NCBI RefSeq assembly: GCF_947507565.1
Contig: NC_089187.1
Location: forward strand, 2,627,852-2,691,851
Length of the DNA stretch: 64,000 bases
From: Oscarella lobularis
Taxonomy: Eukaryota; Porifera; Homoscleromorpha; Homosclerophorida; Oscarellidae
Reading direction: 5' to 3'
Positions 40,301-52,054 of this stretch are shown here, piece after piece. Under the pieces are notes generated by a model. The model was not told where the DNA came from, made no database searches, and saw only the letters and a list, made by a program, of their open reading frames with translations. A program made the translations under genes and the position numbers. Position 1 is the stretch's first letter; every line of letters begins with the position of its first letter.

Positions 40301-42392
40301 AACAGAAAACATATTGAGTACCTTCAACAGAAAACAGAAAACATATTGAGTACCTACAACAGAAAACAGAAAACATATTGAGTACGTTCAACAGAAAACA
40401 TATTGAATACGTTTAACAGAAAACATAATGAGTACCTTCAACAGAAAACACATTGAGTACCTACAACAGAAAACATATTGAGTACCTTCAACAGAAAACA
40501 GAAAACATATTGAGTACCTACAACAGAAAACAGAAAACATATTGAGTACGTTCAACAGAAAACATATTGAATACGTTTAACAGAAAACATAATGAGTACC
40601 TTCAACAGAAAACATATTGAGTACCTTCAACAGAAAACACTTTGAGTACCTACAACAGAAAACACATTCAGTACCTTCAACAGAAAACACATTCAGTACC
40701 TTCAACAGAAAACACATTCAGTACCTACAACAGAAAACACATTCAGTACCTTCAACAGAAAACACATTGAGTACCTACAACAGAAAACACATTCAGTACC
40801 TTCAACAGAAAACATATTGAGTACCTAAAACAGAAAACATATTGAGTACCTACAACAGAAAACACATTCAGTACCTTGAACAGAAAACATTGAGTACCTT
40901 CAACAGAAAACGCATTCAGCACCTTCAACAGAAAACATATTGATTACCTAAAACAGAAAACATATTGAGTACCTACAACAGAAAACACATTGAGTGCCTA
41001 CAACAGAAAACACATTCACTAACTTCAACAGAAAACATATTGAGTACCTAAAACAGAAAACATATTGAGTACCTACAACAGAAAACAGAAAACGTATTGA
41101 GTACCTACAACAGAAAACAGAAAACGTATTGAGTACCTACAACAGAAAACAGAAAACATATTGAGTACGTTCAACAGAAAACATAATGAGTACCTTCAAC
41201 AGAAAACATTGAGTACCTTCAACAGAAAACGTAATGAGTACCTTCAACAGAAAACATATTGAGTACCTTCAACAGAAAACATAAAACATGTTGAGTACGT
41301 TTAACAGAAAACATAATGAGTACCTTCAACAGAAAACGCATTCAGTACCTACAACAGAAAACACATTCACTAACTTCAACAGAAAACACATTGAGTACCT
41401 TCAACAGAAAACATATTGAGTACCTTCAACAGAAAACAGAAAACATATTGAGTACCTACAACAGAAAACAGAAAACATATTGAGTACGTTCAACAGAAAA
41501 CATATTGAATACGTTTAACAGAAAACATAATGAGTACCTTCAACAGAAAACATAATGAGTACCTTCAACAGAAAACATATTGAGTACCTTCAACAGAAAA
41601 CAGAAAACATATTGAGGACCTACAACAGAAAACAGAAAACATATTGAGTACGTTGAACAGAAAACATATTGAATACGTTTAACGGAAAACATAATGAGTA
41701 CCTTCAACAGAAAACATATTGAGTACCTTCAACAGAAAACATAATGAGTACCTTCAACAGAAAACATATTGAGTACCTTCAACAGAAAACGTAATGAGTA
41801 CTTTCAACAGAAAACGTATTGAGTACCTACAACAGAAAACAGAAAACGTATTGAGTACGTTCAACAGAAAACATAATGAGTACCTTCAACAGAAAACATA
41901 TTGAGTACTCTCAACAGAAAACAGAAAACATATTGAGTACCTACAACAGAAAACAGAAAACATATTGAGTACGTTTAACAGAAAACATATTGAATACGTT
42001 TAACAGAAAACATAATGAGTACCTTCAACAGAAAACATATTGAGTACCTTCAACAGAAAACATAATGAGTACCTTCAACAGAAAACATATTGAGTACCTT
42101 CAACAGAAAACAGAAAACATATTGAGTACGTTCAACAGAAAACAGAAAACAGATTGAGACCTACATCAGAAAACAGAAAACATTGAGTACCAAAAACAGA
42201 AAAAGAAAACAGATTGAGTACACTGTACCTACAACAGAAAACAGAAAACATATTGAATACGTTTAACAGAAAACATAATGAGTACCTTCAACAGAAAACA
42301 TTGAGTACCTTCAACAGAAAACGTAATGAGTACCTTCAACAGAAAACATATTGAGTACCTTCAACAGAAAACATAAAACATGTTGAGTACGT
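37355..42392. repeat. Satellite G, left part (25-bp unit)
   Basis: About 5 kb of the 25-bp unit AACAGAAAACATATTGAGTA plus CCTTC/CCTAC/CGTTC. There is a longer form in which CAGAAAA is repeated (33 bp). Runs of several units (for example GTACGTTTAACAGAAAACAT followed by AATGAGTACC) recur in order, so there is a higher-order pattern. Units with ACGTTTAAC contain the TTAA that the transposon used as its target. Not coding. Confidence 0.95.
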
Positions 42393-42396
42393 TTAA
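42393..42396. other. TTAA target site duplication, left
   Basis: TTAA directly abuts the left terminal inverted repeat; the matching copy is at 46790-46793. Together with the flanking GTACGT and CACAAAACATAATG it nearly restores one uninterrupted satellite G unit. Confidence 0.9.
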
Positions 42397-42416
42397 GGTG
42401 GAGTACTGGGGTACCC
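42397..42416 (+). repeat. Left terminal inverted repeat of the transposon
   Basis: GGTGGAGTACTGGGGTACCC, identical over 20 bases to the reverse complement of 46770-46789. It includes AGTACT and, just beyond, completes GGGGTACCCC. The ends diverge immediately inside. Confidence 0.93.
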
Positions 42417-43172
42417 CGCCCCCTTTGATTTCTAGCAAAATAAAACAATTTTGACCAATGTCTCTGTATCGCTCGTACGTGTCTTACCACAGCATACATC
42501 TGCAGCAGCTGTCTTGGCTCTAAAAAAATCAGCGAACCCGCTATTCGGCGTCAAAAACATGCGGTCTTACCCTTTCGAGAGCCCTCTCTTCCTTTCGTGA
42601 TGGTTTTGATGCGTCCATCGATGCGATTTCGCGTTTTTCTTTCTAATAAGCACAATCCTTGTTAGCCAAAGTATTTTTTACTTCGTTTCTTGACCATGTT
42701 GCGATTTCGAAGTGGCCGATCGGTCGTGTAAAGAGGTTTTTGAGCGAAAAGCCTAACTAAGGGCGATGTCCAATGTATCCCGTATACGATTGTCTTTCAA
42801 TGGACTTTCTTCGTCGAAGAGCGACTTTGCCTTCGCGATTTGACCGTTGCCAGGTCGCCATTTTGGAAGTCACGAGATAAACGAAGAAGAAGGTGAGCTT
42901 TTGTGTTCGATTGTTTCGCGTAATCGCGATCGCACAAATCGCTAAAAAACGCAAGAAAAGGGCATGCCCAACACCGTTACTGATGTTTGGCGATGAATTT
43001 CGACCAGCGAGGGAGTAAATTCGTGACGTTTGGGGCTGTTTTGAAGGGGTAACGCCCTCGCTTGTTTGTTCAACTTTTTGCCGTGTGCGGGGGAAAGTGC
43101 TGGTTATTATTAGTTACACGACGGCACAAACATTGAACTGCAAACCTATTCTCTATCTATTTCATGCGTGTC
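42417..43172. other. Left non-coding part of the transposon
   Basis: About 750 bases between the left terminus and the transposase stop codon, holding its 3' untranslated region. A 34-codon minus-strand frame with an ATG (42861 down to 42757, starting MATWQRSNREG) is present but has no supporting feature. Otherwise nothing is recognised. Confidence 0.6.
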
Positions 43173-45586
43173 CTAATCTCCCTCATGCTCGTCCTCCGAA
43201 ATATCACTGTACAACACAGACTCAATATCTTCTACAGTAAACCCTCTAAACGAACTATCACTATCCTCTTCTACCACAGAATTATCAACATTACGTACAG
43301 ATAATTGTTCACATGCACTTTCCCCTTGGACGGCAACTTGAACAGCCACGTCGTCCTCATCGGAAGAGTACTCCACGTAGTGCCCTAAATATTATTTATA
43401 AAATATCCTTTTATATATATGACAATTGCTTCACCTTGGAATCGCTTCCTTTTAGATTTCCTGAGGGGCACTGGAGCCTCGTCCTCCGATGAAGAATCGG
43501 CAGCCGGTGATGGTTGTCGCCTACGCCTCACAGAAGCCGTCGCTCGCTCTTTGCCCTTTCTCCTTCCCCTGCGACCTGGAGCCGTAGCCTCCCTTTCCTG
43601 TGGCCTCTCAGGCGGTGCCTCACCCCCAAACCCGCCAGCCTCGTACGTCGGGCCTTCCCTTCTTTCCAGATGGTCTTGCGTTTGCGCAGTCTTCTTTTTC
43701 AATTTTGCCCTTCTTTTTTTGTTCTCTACTGTTGCCTTTATTTTGCTGGCAGAAATCCTTTTGGCGTCTATTTCATTGAAATGATCCAAAGAATGCGTTC
43801 CTGGTGGACATCTCATTTCTTGAAGGAGCCGAGCAAAAACAGTGGAGCCATTGTTGAATTGCGCAGCAGCAATTCTTGCAGCTATTAGTATAGACGATGC
43901 TCCACGGTGTTTTGCTTTTGGGGCATATGTCCATAGCGTGTTATGGAATGACTCGTTGGAATTCTGAGTATGCCCGTCCTTGCACCTTTCCAAAAGACTT
44001 TCGTCCGATAGACGCTCAAACAAGCCAAGCAACTCGTGGAAGAAACAATGCGGAAGTGTCCGATTGTCGTCCTGCTTATACTTGTTCTCCCCAGTTGCCT
44101 GATCTTTCTGCCAGCGACACCATGAATCTTCACCTACTGGGCAGTATTGGTGCTGCTCTGCCTCCGTCTTTGGACAGCTGTCATGATTGTGCACATGTCC
44201 CTCTGATGGTTTCCTAGCTTTTCTCTTTCTTCTGGCATCGTCCACATCCTTCGGGCGACAGGTGTGATAGAGTACGGCCATGATATCTCTTTTCATTGCT
44301 CCAACATTACCCAAGTTTCGCTTGATTGCGTAGCCATAGTAAGTGCTCAACCGATTCATTGCTATTTTCGTTAGACGACCTTTCCCGCCAACCGATCCTC
44401 CGTCCTCCAAAACGACTTTTTTAGACGTGTTGACGTAATTCCTCAGGTTGCTACCCATTCGCTTGTGTACATGGCCTACGCAATCAAGTTTTCTCACTTC
44501 TTTTCCCGGGCCGTAAATGTTTTCAACGTAGTTGAAAGCTTTTGAATCTCCGTCGCCGATGAATGTAGTGTACCGCAACTTGTGCTTTTTTACAGACCGT
44601 CCAAAGACTTCTTTTGCTCCTTCAGCCTCCATAGACGCTGCGGAACCTTTGTAGTTTTTCTGGCACATAGGATGGTGTTTTCGGTACCAGTTCAAATACT
44701 CGATGCTGTTCTTGTCGATTCCGCTTCTTTCTTTCAGCTGGCAGCCTCGGCAGTAGGTGCACAAAAGCTGAAAGTCGATGACATAGCCGTTCAATACCGC
44801 TGCTTGCACACCGTAGTGTGAAGAATGGCCACGTTTTGCCCAGGTGCCGTCGTATGAAACGGCAGCGTCAATGACTTCTCCTGCCTGGGCGTTTTGTGAC
44901 TTGCGATAATCTTGAACAGCGTGAGAAGCGGATTCTTCAAAAACTACTTCAGAGGCTTCAGAAATTCCCTTCACGTGATTTTCCCAGCTGTCTTGACCGA
45001 TAAGCGGTGGCATGTTGAAAACGCCGCAGAATCGATGAAAATCGGCTCTGCCTGAGCCCATCGCCAGACAAGCCAGTACTGCTCTTCGGTTTACATCATG
45101 GCTTTGCCCTCCATTTCTGTCAGGTGGTCGTATCTCTGACGTTGGAAAAGAGTGCTTTTTGTCGCAGCTTCTGCACGTAAAAACAAGCTGAGAGCAAAAA
45201 CCCTTTCGCTTGCTGTAATCTTCTGTGATAGTAAAATCACTGCTGTGACAAAAGCGGCAGACAAGAAAGGCGAGCATGGCTTTCAGTAGAGTGCAAACAT
45301 TGACGATACGATAATGAGGCTGGTCGAGTTCAGACTCATGTTGAGTTTCGGGAAGTCCAGCGATGTTCTTCCACGCCGATGGCAAAGAACTGAGTTTTCT
45401 CGCTGAACTGCCGTCAGGGTGAGTCGTCTCAGTCCGAAAACCAGTCGAACGCTGTTCAGCTGCATGCGCTTCCGTCGCAGGAGCAGCTTCAGCTACAGCA
45501 TCGCCACGATCGACTGACTGCTGACGCATATCGGCAAATCGAGTTCCTCGAAAGCCGAGACGCTTCCTCTTGGTCCTGAGAGGCAT
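43173..45586 (-). CDS. Kolobok-like transposase, two exons (join 45586-43435, 43384-43173)
   Basis: Catalyses cut-and-paste transposition of the element that encodes it. Exon 1 starts at the ATG at 45586 and gives 717 codons plus one base. A 50-bp intron (43434-43385) has GTGAAG at its donor and ATATTTAG at its acceptor, and its reading frame ends exactly at the acceptor TAG. Exon 2 restores the frame, for a protein of about 787 residues. Visible parts, in order: basic N-terminus (KRKR, residues 6-9); a zinc-binding pair C110-x2-C113 and C138-x2-C141; YDGTW with D246, probably the first catalytic acid; CTYCRGC at 276-282; IGDGDSK at 343-349 with candidate second acid D345 or D347; DCVGHVHKRMG at 368-378; NSNESFH around E545, candidate third acid. 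Then comes a lysine/arginine-rich segment (620-710) and an acidic serine-rich tail (SSDEDD, EEDSDSS) supplied mainly by exon 2. No internal stop or frameshift is seen, so the gene could be active. Assignment of catalytic residues is inference. Confidence 0.85.
43385..43434 (-). other. 50-bp intron in the transposase gene
   Basis: CAAG then GTGAAGC at the donor, ATATTTAG then GGCAC at the acceptor; phase 1. Removal joins FQ to GHYVEYSSDEDD, continuing the acidic low-complexity style of the C-terminus. Unspliced, the frame would read an unlikely hydrophobic tail (VIYIKGYFINNI) and stop at the acceptor. Confidence 0.75.
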
Positions 45587-45984
45587 TTCTTATTAGAATA
45601 ATTGAGCGGAAACGATTTCGCGTGCTTTTTTCGAACAAAGAAGTAGCGCACGGTAGACGTTGCCACAACGTTGTCATAACATTACGCTAAGCGCGCTAGC
45701 CGTTGCGAGGGAGTGCACGTAAAATATAAGAAAACCCTACAAAAGCGTCGTTTCGCGTCTCACAGACGTTTCAACGGTAAGTTTTAGTCTTCGAATAGCA
45801 CGTTTTTGCGCAAGCGATCGCGCCTAAAGGGCATTTTCGGCTGTTTCGATCGACCGGAAATCCTACGCGGCGCGATTCTTTCGAAAGCAAAACGCTGCGA
45901 GACTCGCGAATAGGCCGAGAAGGTAGACAAGACATGTATCTTTATTATTGAGCTAAAAATTTTATCTAAAAAAAGCTGCTATTA

Positions 45985-46760
45985 GTCGCCACGAAATCAT
46001 CTCATGCGTGTCCTTATCTACCTCATGCAATATGTGGTCTACCAGGCTGGATTATTTCCATGACGGCACTATTGGAGTCTTTCCGTTCCCTTGGGTCCAT
46101 AAGTCGTGTTCTGTCTCACATCAATCTGCTTCAGTAGAACGACTTGACCTCTGTCCATTCCGAAAACGCGGCGATTCCGAAAGACGGTCGAGAGGGGGAC
46201 CGTACTCTTCGGGATTCGTTGCCCCGTTCATCGCGCGTTGAGCGTTCCGGAGCATTTGTCGTCCTTCGCGACCAATTCGCTCCTCCGACTAAAAGAGAGC
46301 ACATGTCGATCGAAGAAACGCTCTCTGCGCCTTCGCTGCCTGGAATTGAGTTCCTCGAAAGCCGAGACGCTTCCTCTTGGTCTTGCGAGGCATTTTCGGA
46401 ATGTAAACAACAAACTGAAACTGAAGCGACTAGCGCACGGTAGACGTTGCTACAACATTACGCTAAGCGCGCTAGCTGTTGCGAGGGAGTGGACACAAAT
46501 GTAAGAAAACCCTACAAAAGCGTCGTTTCGCGTCTCACAAACGTTTCAACGGTGAGTTTTAGTCTTCGAATAGCACTTTTTTGCGCAAGCGATCGCGCGT
46601 AAAGAGCATTTTTGGCTGTTTTGATCGACCGGAAATCTAACGCTGCGCGATTACTCCGTAAACGAAACCTTTTGAAAGACGCGAATAGGCTCAAAAGGTA
46701 GCTAAGACGTTTTTCTTTATTATCGAACACACTTCCGAATACAAAAAAAATAAAAAATCT
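45985..46760 (-). pseudogene. Partial tandem copy of the transposase gene's ends (internally deleted)
   Basis: The segment at about 46340-46760 repeats the 5' leader and first codons found at about 45540-45985. Both share GTTCCTCGAAAGCCGAGACG, AAAACCCTACAAAAGCGTCG and GCGCAAGCGATCGCGC. The copy starts at 46393 with MPRKTKRKRLGFRGT, against MPLRTKRKRLGFRGT in the intact gene, then diverges and stops after 34 codons (46289). At about 46000-46030 the sequence matches the intact gene's 3' end near 43160-43190 (TCATGCGTGTCC, CCTCATGC). The order is that of a tandem second gene copy that lost nearly all its middle. Alternatively it is a second spliced gene: CTCTCTTTTAG at about 46289-46299 (minus strand) would serve as an acceptor. 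The first reading is preferred. Confidence 0.6.
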
Positions 46761-46769
46761 GCGTGGGTT

Positions 46770-46789
46770 GGGTACCCCAGTACTCCACC
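46770..46789 (-). repeat. Right terminal inverted repeat of the transposon
   Basis: Mirror copy of the left terminus, followed at once by TTAA (46790-46793). Confidence 0.93.
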
Positions 46790-46793
46790 TTAA

Positions 46794-47831
46794 CACAAAA
46801 CATAATGAGTACCTTCAACAGAAAACATAATGAGTACCTTCAACAGAAAACATAATGATTACCTTCAACAAAAAACATATTGAGTACCTTCAACAGAAAA
46901 CGTATTGAGTACCTTCAACAGAAAACATATTGAGTACCTTCAACAGAAAACAGAAAACATATTGAATACGTTCAACAAAAAACATATTGAATACGTTTAA
47001 CAGAAAACATAATGAGTACCTTCAACAGAAAACATAATGAGTACCTTCAACAGAAAACATATTAAGTACCTTCAACAGAAAACAGAAAACATATTGAGTA
47101 CCTACAACAGAAAACAGAAAACATATTGAGTACGTTCAACAGAAAACATATTGAATACGTTTAACAGAAAACATAATGAGTACCTTCAACAGAAAACACA
47201 TTGAGTACCTACAACAGAAAACACATTGAGTACCTTCAACAGAAAACACATTCAGTACCTTCAACAGAAAACATATTGAGTACCTACAACAGAAAACATA
47301 TTGAGTACCTACAACAGAAAACACATTGAGTACCTACAACAGAAAACACATTCAGTACCTTCAACAGAAAACACATTGAGTACCTACAACAGAAAACACA
47401 TTCAGTACCTAAAACAGAAAACATATTGAGTACCTAAAACAGAAAACACATTGAGTACCTTCAACAGAAAACATATTGAGTACCTAAAACAGAAAACACA
47501 TTGAGTACCTTCAACAGAAAACACATTGAGTACCTTCAACAGAAAACATATTGAGTACCTACAACAGAAAACATATTGAGTACCTTCAACAGAAAACATA
47601 TTGAGTACCTTCAACAGAAAACACATTGAGTACCTACAACAGAAAACACATTCAGTACCTTGAACAGAAAACATATTGAGTACCTAAAACAGAAAACACA
47701 TTCTGTACCTTCAACAGAAAACATATTGAGTACCTAAAACAGAAAACACATTGAGTACCTTCAACAGAAAACACATTGAGTACCTACAACAGAAAACAGA
47801 TTGAGTACCTACAACAGAAAACACATTGAGG
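46794..47831. repeat. Satellite G, right part
   Basis: Continuation of the 25-bp array after the transposon. This end is dominated by CACATTGAG and CACATTCAG variants and lacks the ACGTTTAAC units beyond 47165. It ends in CACATTGAGGAAATTTG, where satellite I starts. Confidence 0.95.
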
Positions 47832-48194
47832 AAATTTGAATTTGAATGCACATGTTTTCATTTGAATGCACAGGCTTTTATTTGAATGCACATGTTTTCA
47901 TTTGATCCACATTGCCTCAAGTAAGTGCACAGGCTCTCAATTGAATGCACAGGCTTTCATTTGAATGCACAGGCTTTCATTTGAGTGCACAGGCTCTCAA
48001 TTGAATGCACAGGCTTTCATTTGAATCCACAGGCTTTCATTTGAATGCACAGGCTTTCATTTGAATGCACAAGCTTTCATTTGAATGCACAGGCTTTCAT
48101 TTGAATGCACAGGCTTTCATATGAATGCACAGGCTTTCATTTTAATGCACAAGCTTTTATTTGAATTCACATGTTTTCGTTTTCATTCAATTTC
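47832..48194. repeat. Satellite I (20-bp unit)
   Basis: About 18 copies of TTGAATGCACAGGCTTTCAT, degenerate at both ends (ATGTTTTCATTTG on the left, GTTTTCATTCAATTTC on the right). The only occurrence in the window. Confidence 0.93.
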
Positions 48195-49092
48195 ATTTAT
48201 TATGAGAGACCCGTTGGCTAGCCCCTGTAATTTCGCTGTAATTTATTAAAGGAGAGACCCGTTGGCTAGCCCCTGTAATTTCGCTGTAATTTATTACAAG
48301 AGAGACCCGTTGGCTAGCCCCCTGTAAATTCGCTGTAATTTATTACAGGAGAGACCCGTTGGCTAGCCCCCTGTGATTTCGCTGTAATTTATTACAAGAG
48401 AGACCCGTTGGCTAGCCCCCTGTGATTTCGCTGTAATTTATTACAAGAGAGACCCCTTGGCTAGCCCGCTGTAATTTCGCTGTAATTTATTAGAGGAGAG
48501 AACCGTTGACTAACCCCCTGTAATTTCGCTGTAGTTTATTATAAGAGAGACCCGTTGGCTAGCCCCTGTAATTTCCCTGTAATTTATTACAGGAGAGACC
48601 CGTCGGCTAGCCCCTGTAATTTCGCTGTAATTTATTAAAGGAGAGACCCGTTGGCTAGCCCCTGTAATTTCGCTGTAATTTATTACAAGACAGACCCCTT
48701 GGCTAGCCCCCTGTAAATTCGCTGTAATTTATTACAGGAGAGACCCGTTGGCTAGCCCCCTGTGATTTCGCTGTAATTTATTACAAGAGAGACCCGTTGG
48801 CTAGCCCCCTGTGATTTCGCTGTAATTTATTATAAGAGAGACCCGTTGGCTAGCCCCCTGTAATTTCGCTGTAGTTTATTACAGGAGAGACCCGTTGGCT
48901 AACCCCCTGTAATTTCGCTGTAATTTATTAGAGGAGAGAACCGCTGGCGAACCCCCTGTAATTTCGCTGTAGTTTATTACAAGAGAGACCCGTTGGCTAG
49001 CCCCTGTAATTTCGCTGTAATTTATTATAGGAGAGACCCGTTGGCTAGCCCCCTGTAATTTCGCTGTAATTTATTATAGGAGAGACCCGTTG
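48195..49092. repeat. Satellite B block 11
   Basis: About 18 units of a right-domain subfamily with TTACAAGAGAGACC and CCTGTGATTTCGC variants, rare or absent in the left domain. Unit order repeats once internally (48200-48600 against 48610-48950). Confidence 0.96.
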
Positions 49093-51130
49093 GGCCCTCA
49101 ACTTTATCTTCAATGCCTTAGAATCGAAGTTTAGGCCCTCAACTTTATCTTCAGGGCCTCAGAAACAGAGTTTAGGCCGTCAACTTTATCTTTAGCTCCT
49201 TAGAATCAAACTTTAAGCCCTTAACTTTATCTTTAGGTCCTTAGAATCAAAGTTTAGACCCTCATCTTTATCTTCAGAACCTTAAAATCGAAGTTTATGC
49301 CCTCAACTTTATCTTCAGGGCCTTAGAATCAAAGTTTAGGCCCTCAACTTTATCTTCAGGCTCTTAGAATCAAAGTTTAGGCCATCAATTTTATCTTCAG
49401 GTCCTTAGAATCAAAGTCTAGACCCTCAACTTTATCTTCAGGTCCTTAGAATCAGAGTTTTGGCCCTGAACTTTAACTTCAGACCCTTAGAATCAAAGTT
49501 TGGGCCTTCAAATTTCTCTTCAGGGCCTTAGAATCAAAGTCTAGGCCCTCAACTTTATCTTCAGGGCCTTAGAATCAAAGTTTAGGCCCTCAACTTTATC
49601 TTCAGGTCCTTAGAATCAAAGTTTAGGCCCTCAACTTTATCTTCAGGTTCCTAGAATCAAAGTTTAGGCCCTCAACTTTATCTTCAAATCTTTAGAATCA
49701 AAGTTTAGGCCTTCAACTTTATCTTCAGGCTCTTAGAATCAAAGTTTAGGCCCTCAACTTTATCTTCAGGTCCTTAGAATCAGAGTTTTGGTTATGAATT
49801 TTATCTTCAGGCTCTTAGAATCAAAGTTTAGGCCCTCAACTTTATCTTCAGGTCCTTAGAATCAGAGTTTTGGCCCTGAACTTTAACTTCAGACCCTTAG
49901 AATCAAAGTTTGGGCCTTCAAATTTCTCTTCAGGGCCTTAGAATCAAAGTCTAGGCCCTCAACTTTATCTTCAGGGCCTTAGAATCAAAGTTTAGGCCCT
50001 CAACTTTATCTTCAGGCTCTTAGAATCAAAGTTTAGGCCATCAATTTTATCTTCAGGTCCTTAGAATCAAAGTCTAGGCCCTCAACTTTATCTTCAGGTC
50101 CTTAGAATCAGAGTTTTGGCCCTGAACTTTAACTTCAGACCCTTAGAATCAAAGTTTGGGCTTTCAAATTTCTCTTCAGGGCCTTAGAATCAAAGTCTAG
50201 GCCCTCAACTTTATCTTCAGGGCCTTAGAATCAAAGTTTAGGCCCTCAACTTTATCTTCAGGCTCTTAGAATCAAAGTTTAGGCCATCAATTTTATCTTC
50301 AGGTCCTTAGAATCAAAGTCTAGGCCCTCAACTTTATCTTCAGGTCCTTAGAATCAGAGTTTTGGCCCTGAACTTTAACTTCAGACCCTTAGAATCAAAG
50401 TTTGGGCTTTCAAATTTCTCTTCAGGGCCTTAGAATCAAAGTCTAGGCCCTCAACTTTATCTTCAGAGCCTTAGAATCAAAGTTTAGGCCCTCAACTTTA
50501 TCTTCAGGTCCTTAGAATCAAAGTTTAGGCCCTCAACTTTATCTTCATGTCCCTAGAATCAAAGTTTAGGCCCTCAACTTTATCTTCAAATCTTTAGAAT
50601 CAAAGTTTAGGCCCTCAACTTTATCTTCAGGCTCTTAGAATCAAAGTTTAGGCCCTCAACTTTATCTTCAGGTCCTTAGAATCAGAGTTTTGGCCATGAA
50701 CTTTATCTTCAGGCTCTTAGAATCAAAGTTTAGGCCCTCAACTTTATCTTCAGGTCCTTAGAATCAGAGTTTTGGCCCTGACCTTTATCTTCAGGCCCTT
50801 AGAATCAATGTTTGGGCCTTCAACTTTATCTTCAGGGTCTTAGAATTAGAGTTTAGGCCCTCAACTTTATCTTTAGCTCCTTAGAATCAAAGTTTTTGCC
50901 CTCAACTTTATCTTCAGGTCCTTAGAATCAAAGTTTAGGACCTCAACTTTATCTTCAGGCCCTTAGAATCAAAGTTTAGGTCCTCAACTATATCTTCAGG
51001 GCCTTAGAATCAAAGTTTAGGACCTCAACTTTTTCTTCAGGGCCTTAGAATCAAAGTTTAGGCCCTCAACTTTATCTTCAGGTCCTTAGAATGAAAGATT
51101 AGGCTCTCAACTTTATCTTCAGGGCCTTAG
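49093..51130. repeat. Satellite A block 12
   Basis: About 50 units. A 246-bp (six-unit) higher-order repeat is visible: GGCCATCAATTTTATC occurs at 50037 and 50283, and also 656 bp (16 units) earlier near 49381. Confidence 0.96.
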
Positions 51131-52054
51131 CTAGCCCGTGTAAGTTCGCTGTAATTTATTGCAAGAGAGACCCGTTGGCTAACCCCCTGTAATTTCGCTG
51201 TAATTTATTAGAGGAGAGAACCGTTGACTAACCCCCTGTAATTTCGCTGTAGTTTATTATAAGAGAGACCCGTTGGCTAGCCCCCTGTGATTTCGCTGTA
51301 ATTTATTATAAGAGAGACCCGTTGGCTAGCCCCTGTAATTTCGCTGTAATTTATTAAAGGAAAGACCTGTTGGCTAGCCCCTGTAATTTCGCTGTAATTT
51401 ATTACAAGAGAGACCCGTTGGCTAGCCCCCTGTAAATTCGCTGTAATTTATTACAGGAGAGACCCGTTGGCTAGCCCCCTGTGATTTCGCTGTAATTTAT
51501 TACAAGACAGACCCCTTGGCTAGCCCCCTGTAATTTCGCTGTAATTTATTAGAGGAGAGAACCGTTGACTAACCCCCTGTAATTTCGCTGTAGTTTATTA
51601 TAAGAGAGACCCGTTGGCTAGCTCCCTGTGATTTCGCTGTAATTTATTATAAGAGAGACCCGTTGGCTAGCCCCCTGTAATTTCGCTGTAGTTTATTACA
51701 GGAGAGAACCGCTGGCTAGCCCCTGTAATTTCGCTGTAATTTATTACAGGAGAGACCCGTTGGCTAGCCCCCTGTAATTTCGCTGTAGTTTATTACAGGA
51801 GAGAACCGCTGGCTAGCCCCTGTAATTTCGCTGTAATTTATTACAGGAGAGAACCGTTGGCTAACCCCCTGTAATTTCGCTGTAATTTATTAGAGGAGAG
51901 AACCGCTGGCGAACCCCCTGTAATTTCGCTGTAGTTTATTACAAGAGAGACCCGTTGGCTAGCCCCTGTAATTTCGCTGTAATTTATTACAGGAGAGACC
52001 CGTTGGCTAGCCCCCTGTAATTTCGCTGTAATTTATTATAGGAGAGACCCGTTG
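51131..52054. repeat. Satellite B block 12
   Basis: About 19 units of the same subfamily as B block 11, with GAGAACCGCTGGC variants. It shares the final seven or so units with that block. Confidence 0.96.

Larger units (their letters stand above)
42397..46789 (-). mobile_element. Kolobok-like DNA transposon, 4393 bp, apparently complete
   Basis: The element is bounded by identical 20-bp terminal inverted repeats and a TTAA target duplication, and sits inside satellite G. Its base composition and CpG content are unlike the surrounding satellite. It carries one long transposase gene on the minus strand (43173-45586, one intron) and a partial second copy of the gene's ends at about 45985-46760. 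TTAA targets are known for the Kolobok and piggyBac superfamilies. The transposase is not piggyBac-like; its D-G-T-W, C-x2-C and G-D-G-D-S motifs match the family often labelled Mutator-like transposase domain in animal genomes. Kolobok is therefore the best fit (inference). Identical termini and an open reading frame suggest recent insertion. Confidence 0.85.

Noticed and set aside
42757..42861. A 34-codon minus-strand frame, MATWQRSNREG..., in the transposon, with WQRS as in the INO80E-like exon.
   Set aside because: The shared WQRS is only four residues, the DNA around it is dissimilar, and it lies downstream of the transposase stop with no other support.
46144..46443. A 99-codon plus-strand frame in the right end of the transposon.
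   Set aside because: It starts at TTG with no ATG and overlaps the duplicated gene start on the opposite strand.
37355..47831. CRISPR-like regular repeats with variable parts.
   Set aside because: The units are directly contiguous with no unique spacers, the array is in a eukaryotic subtelomere, and no cas genes are present.
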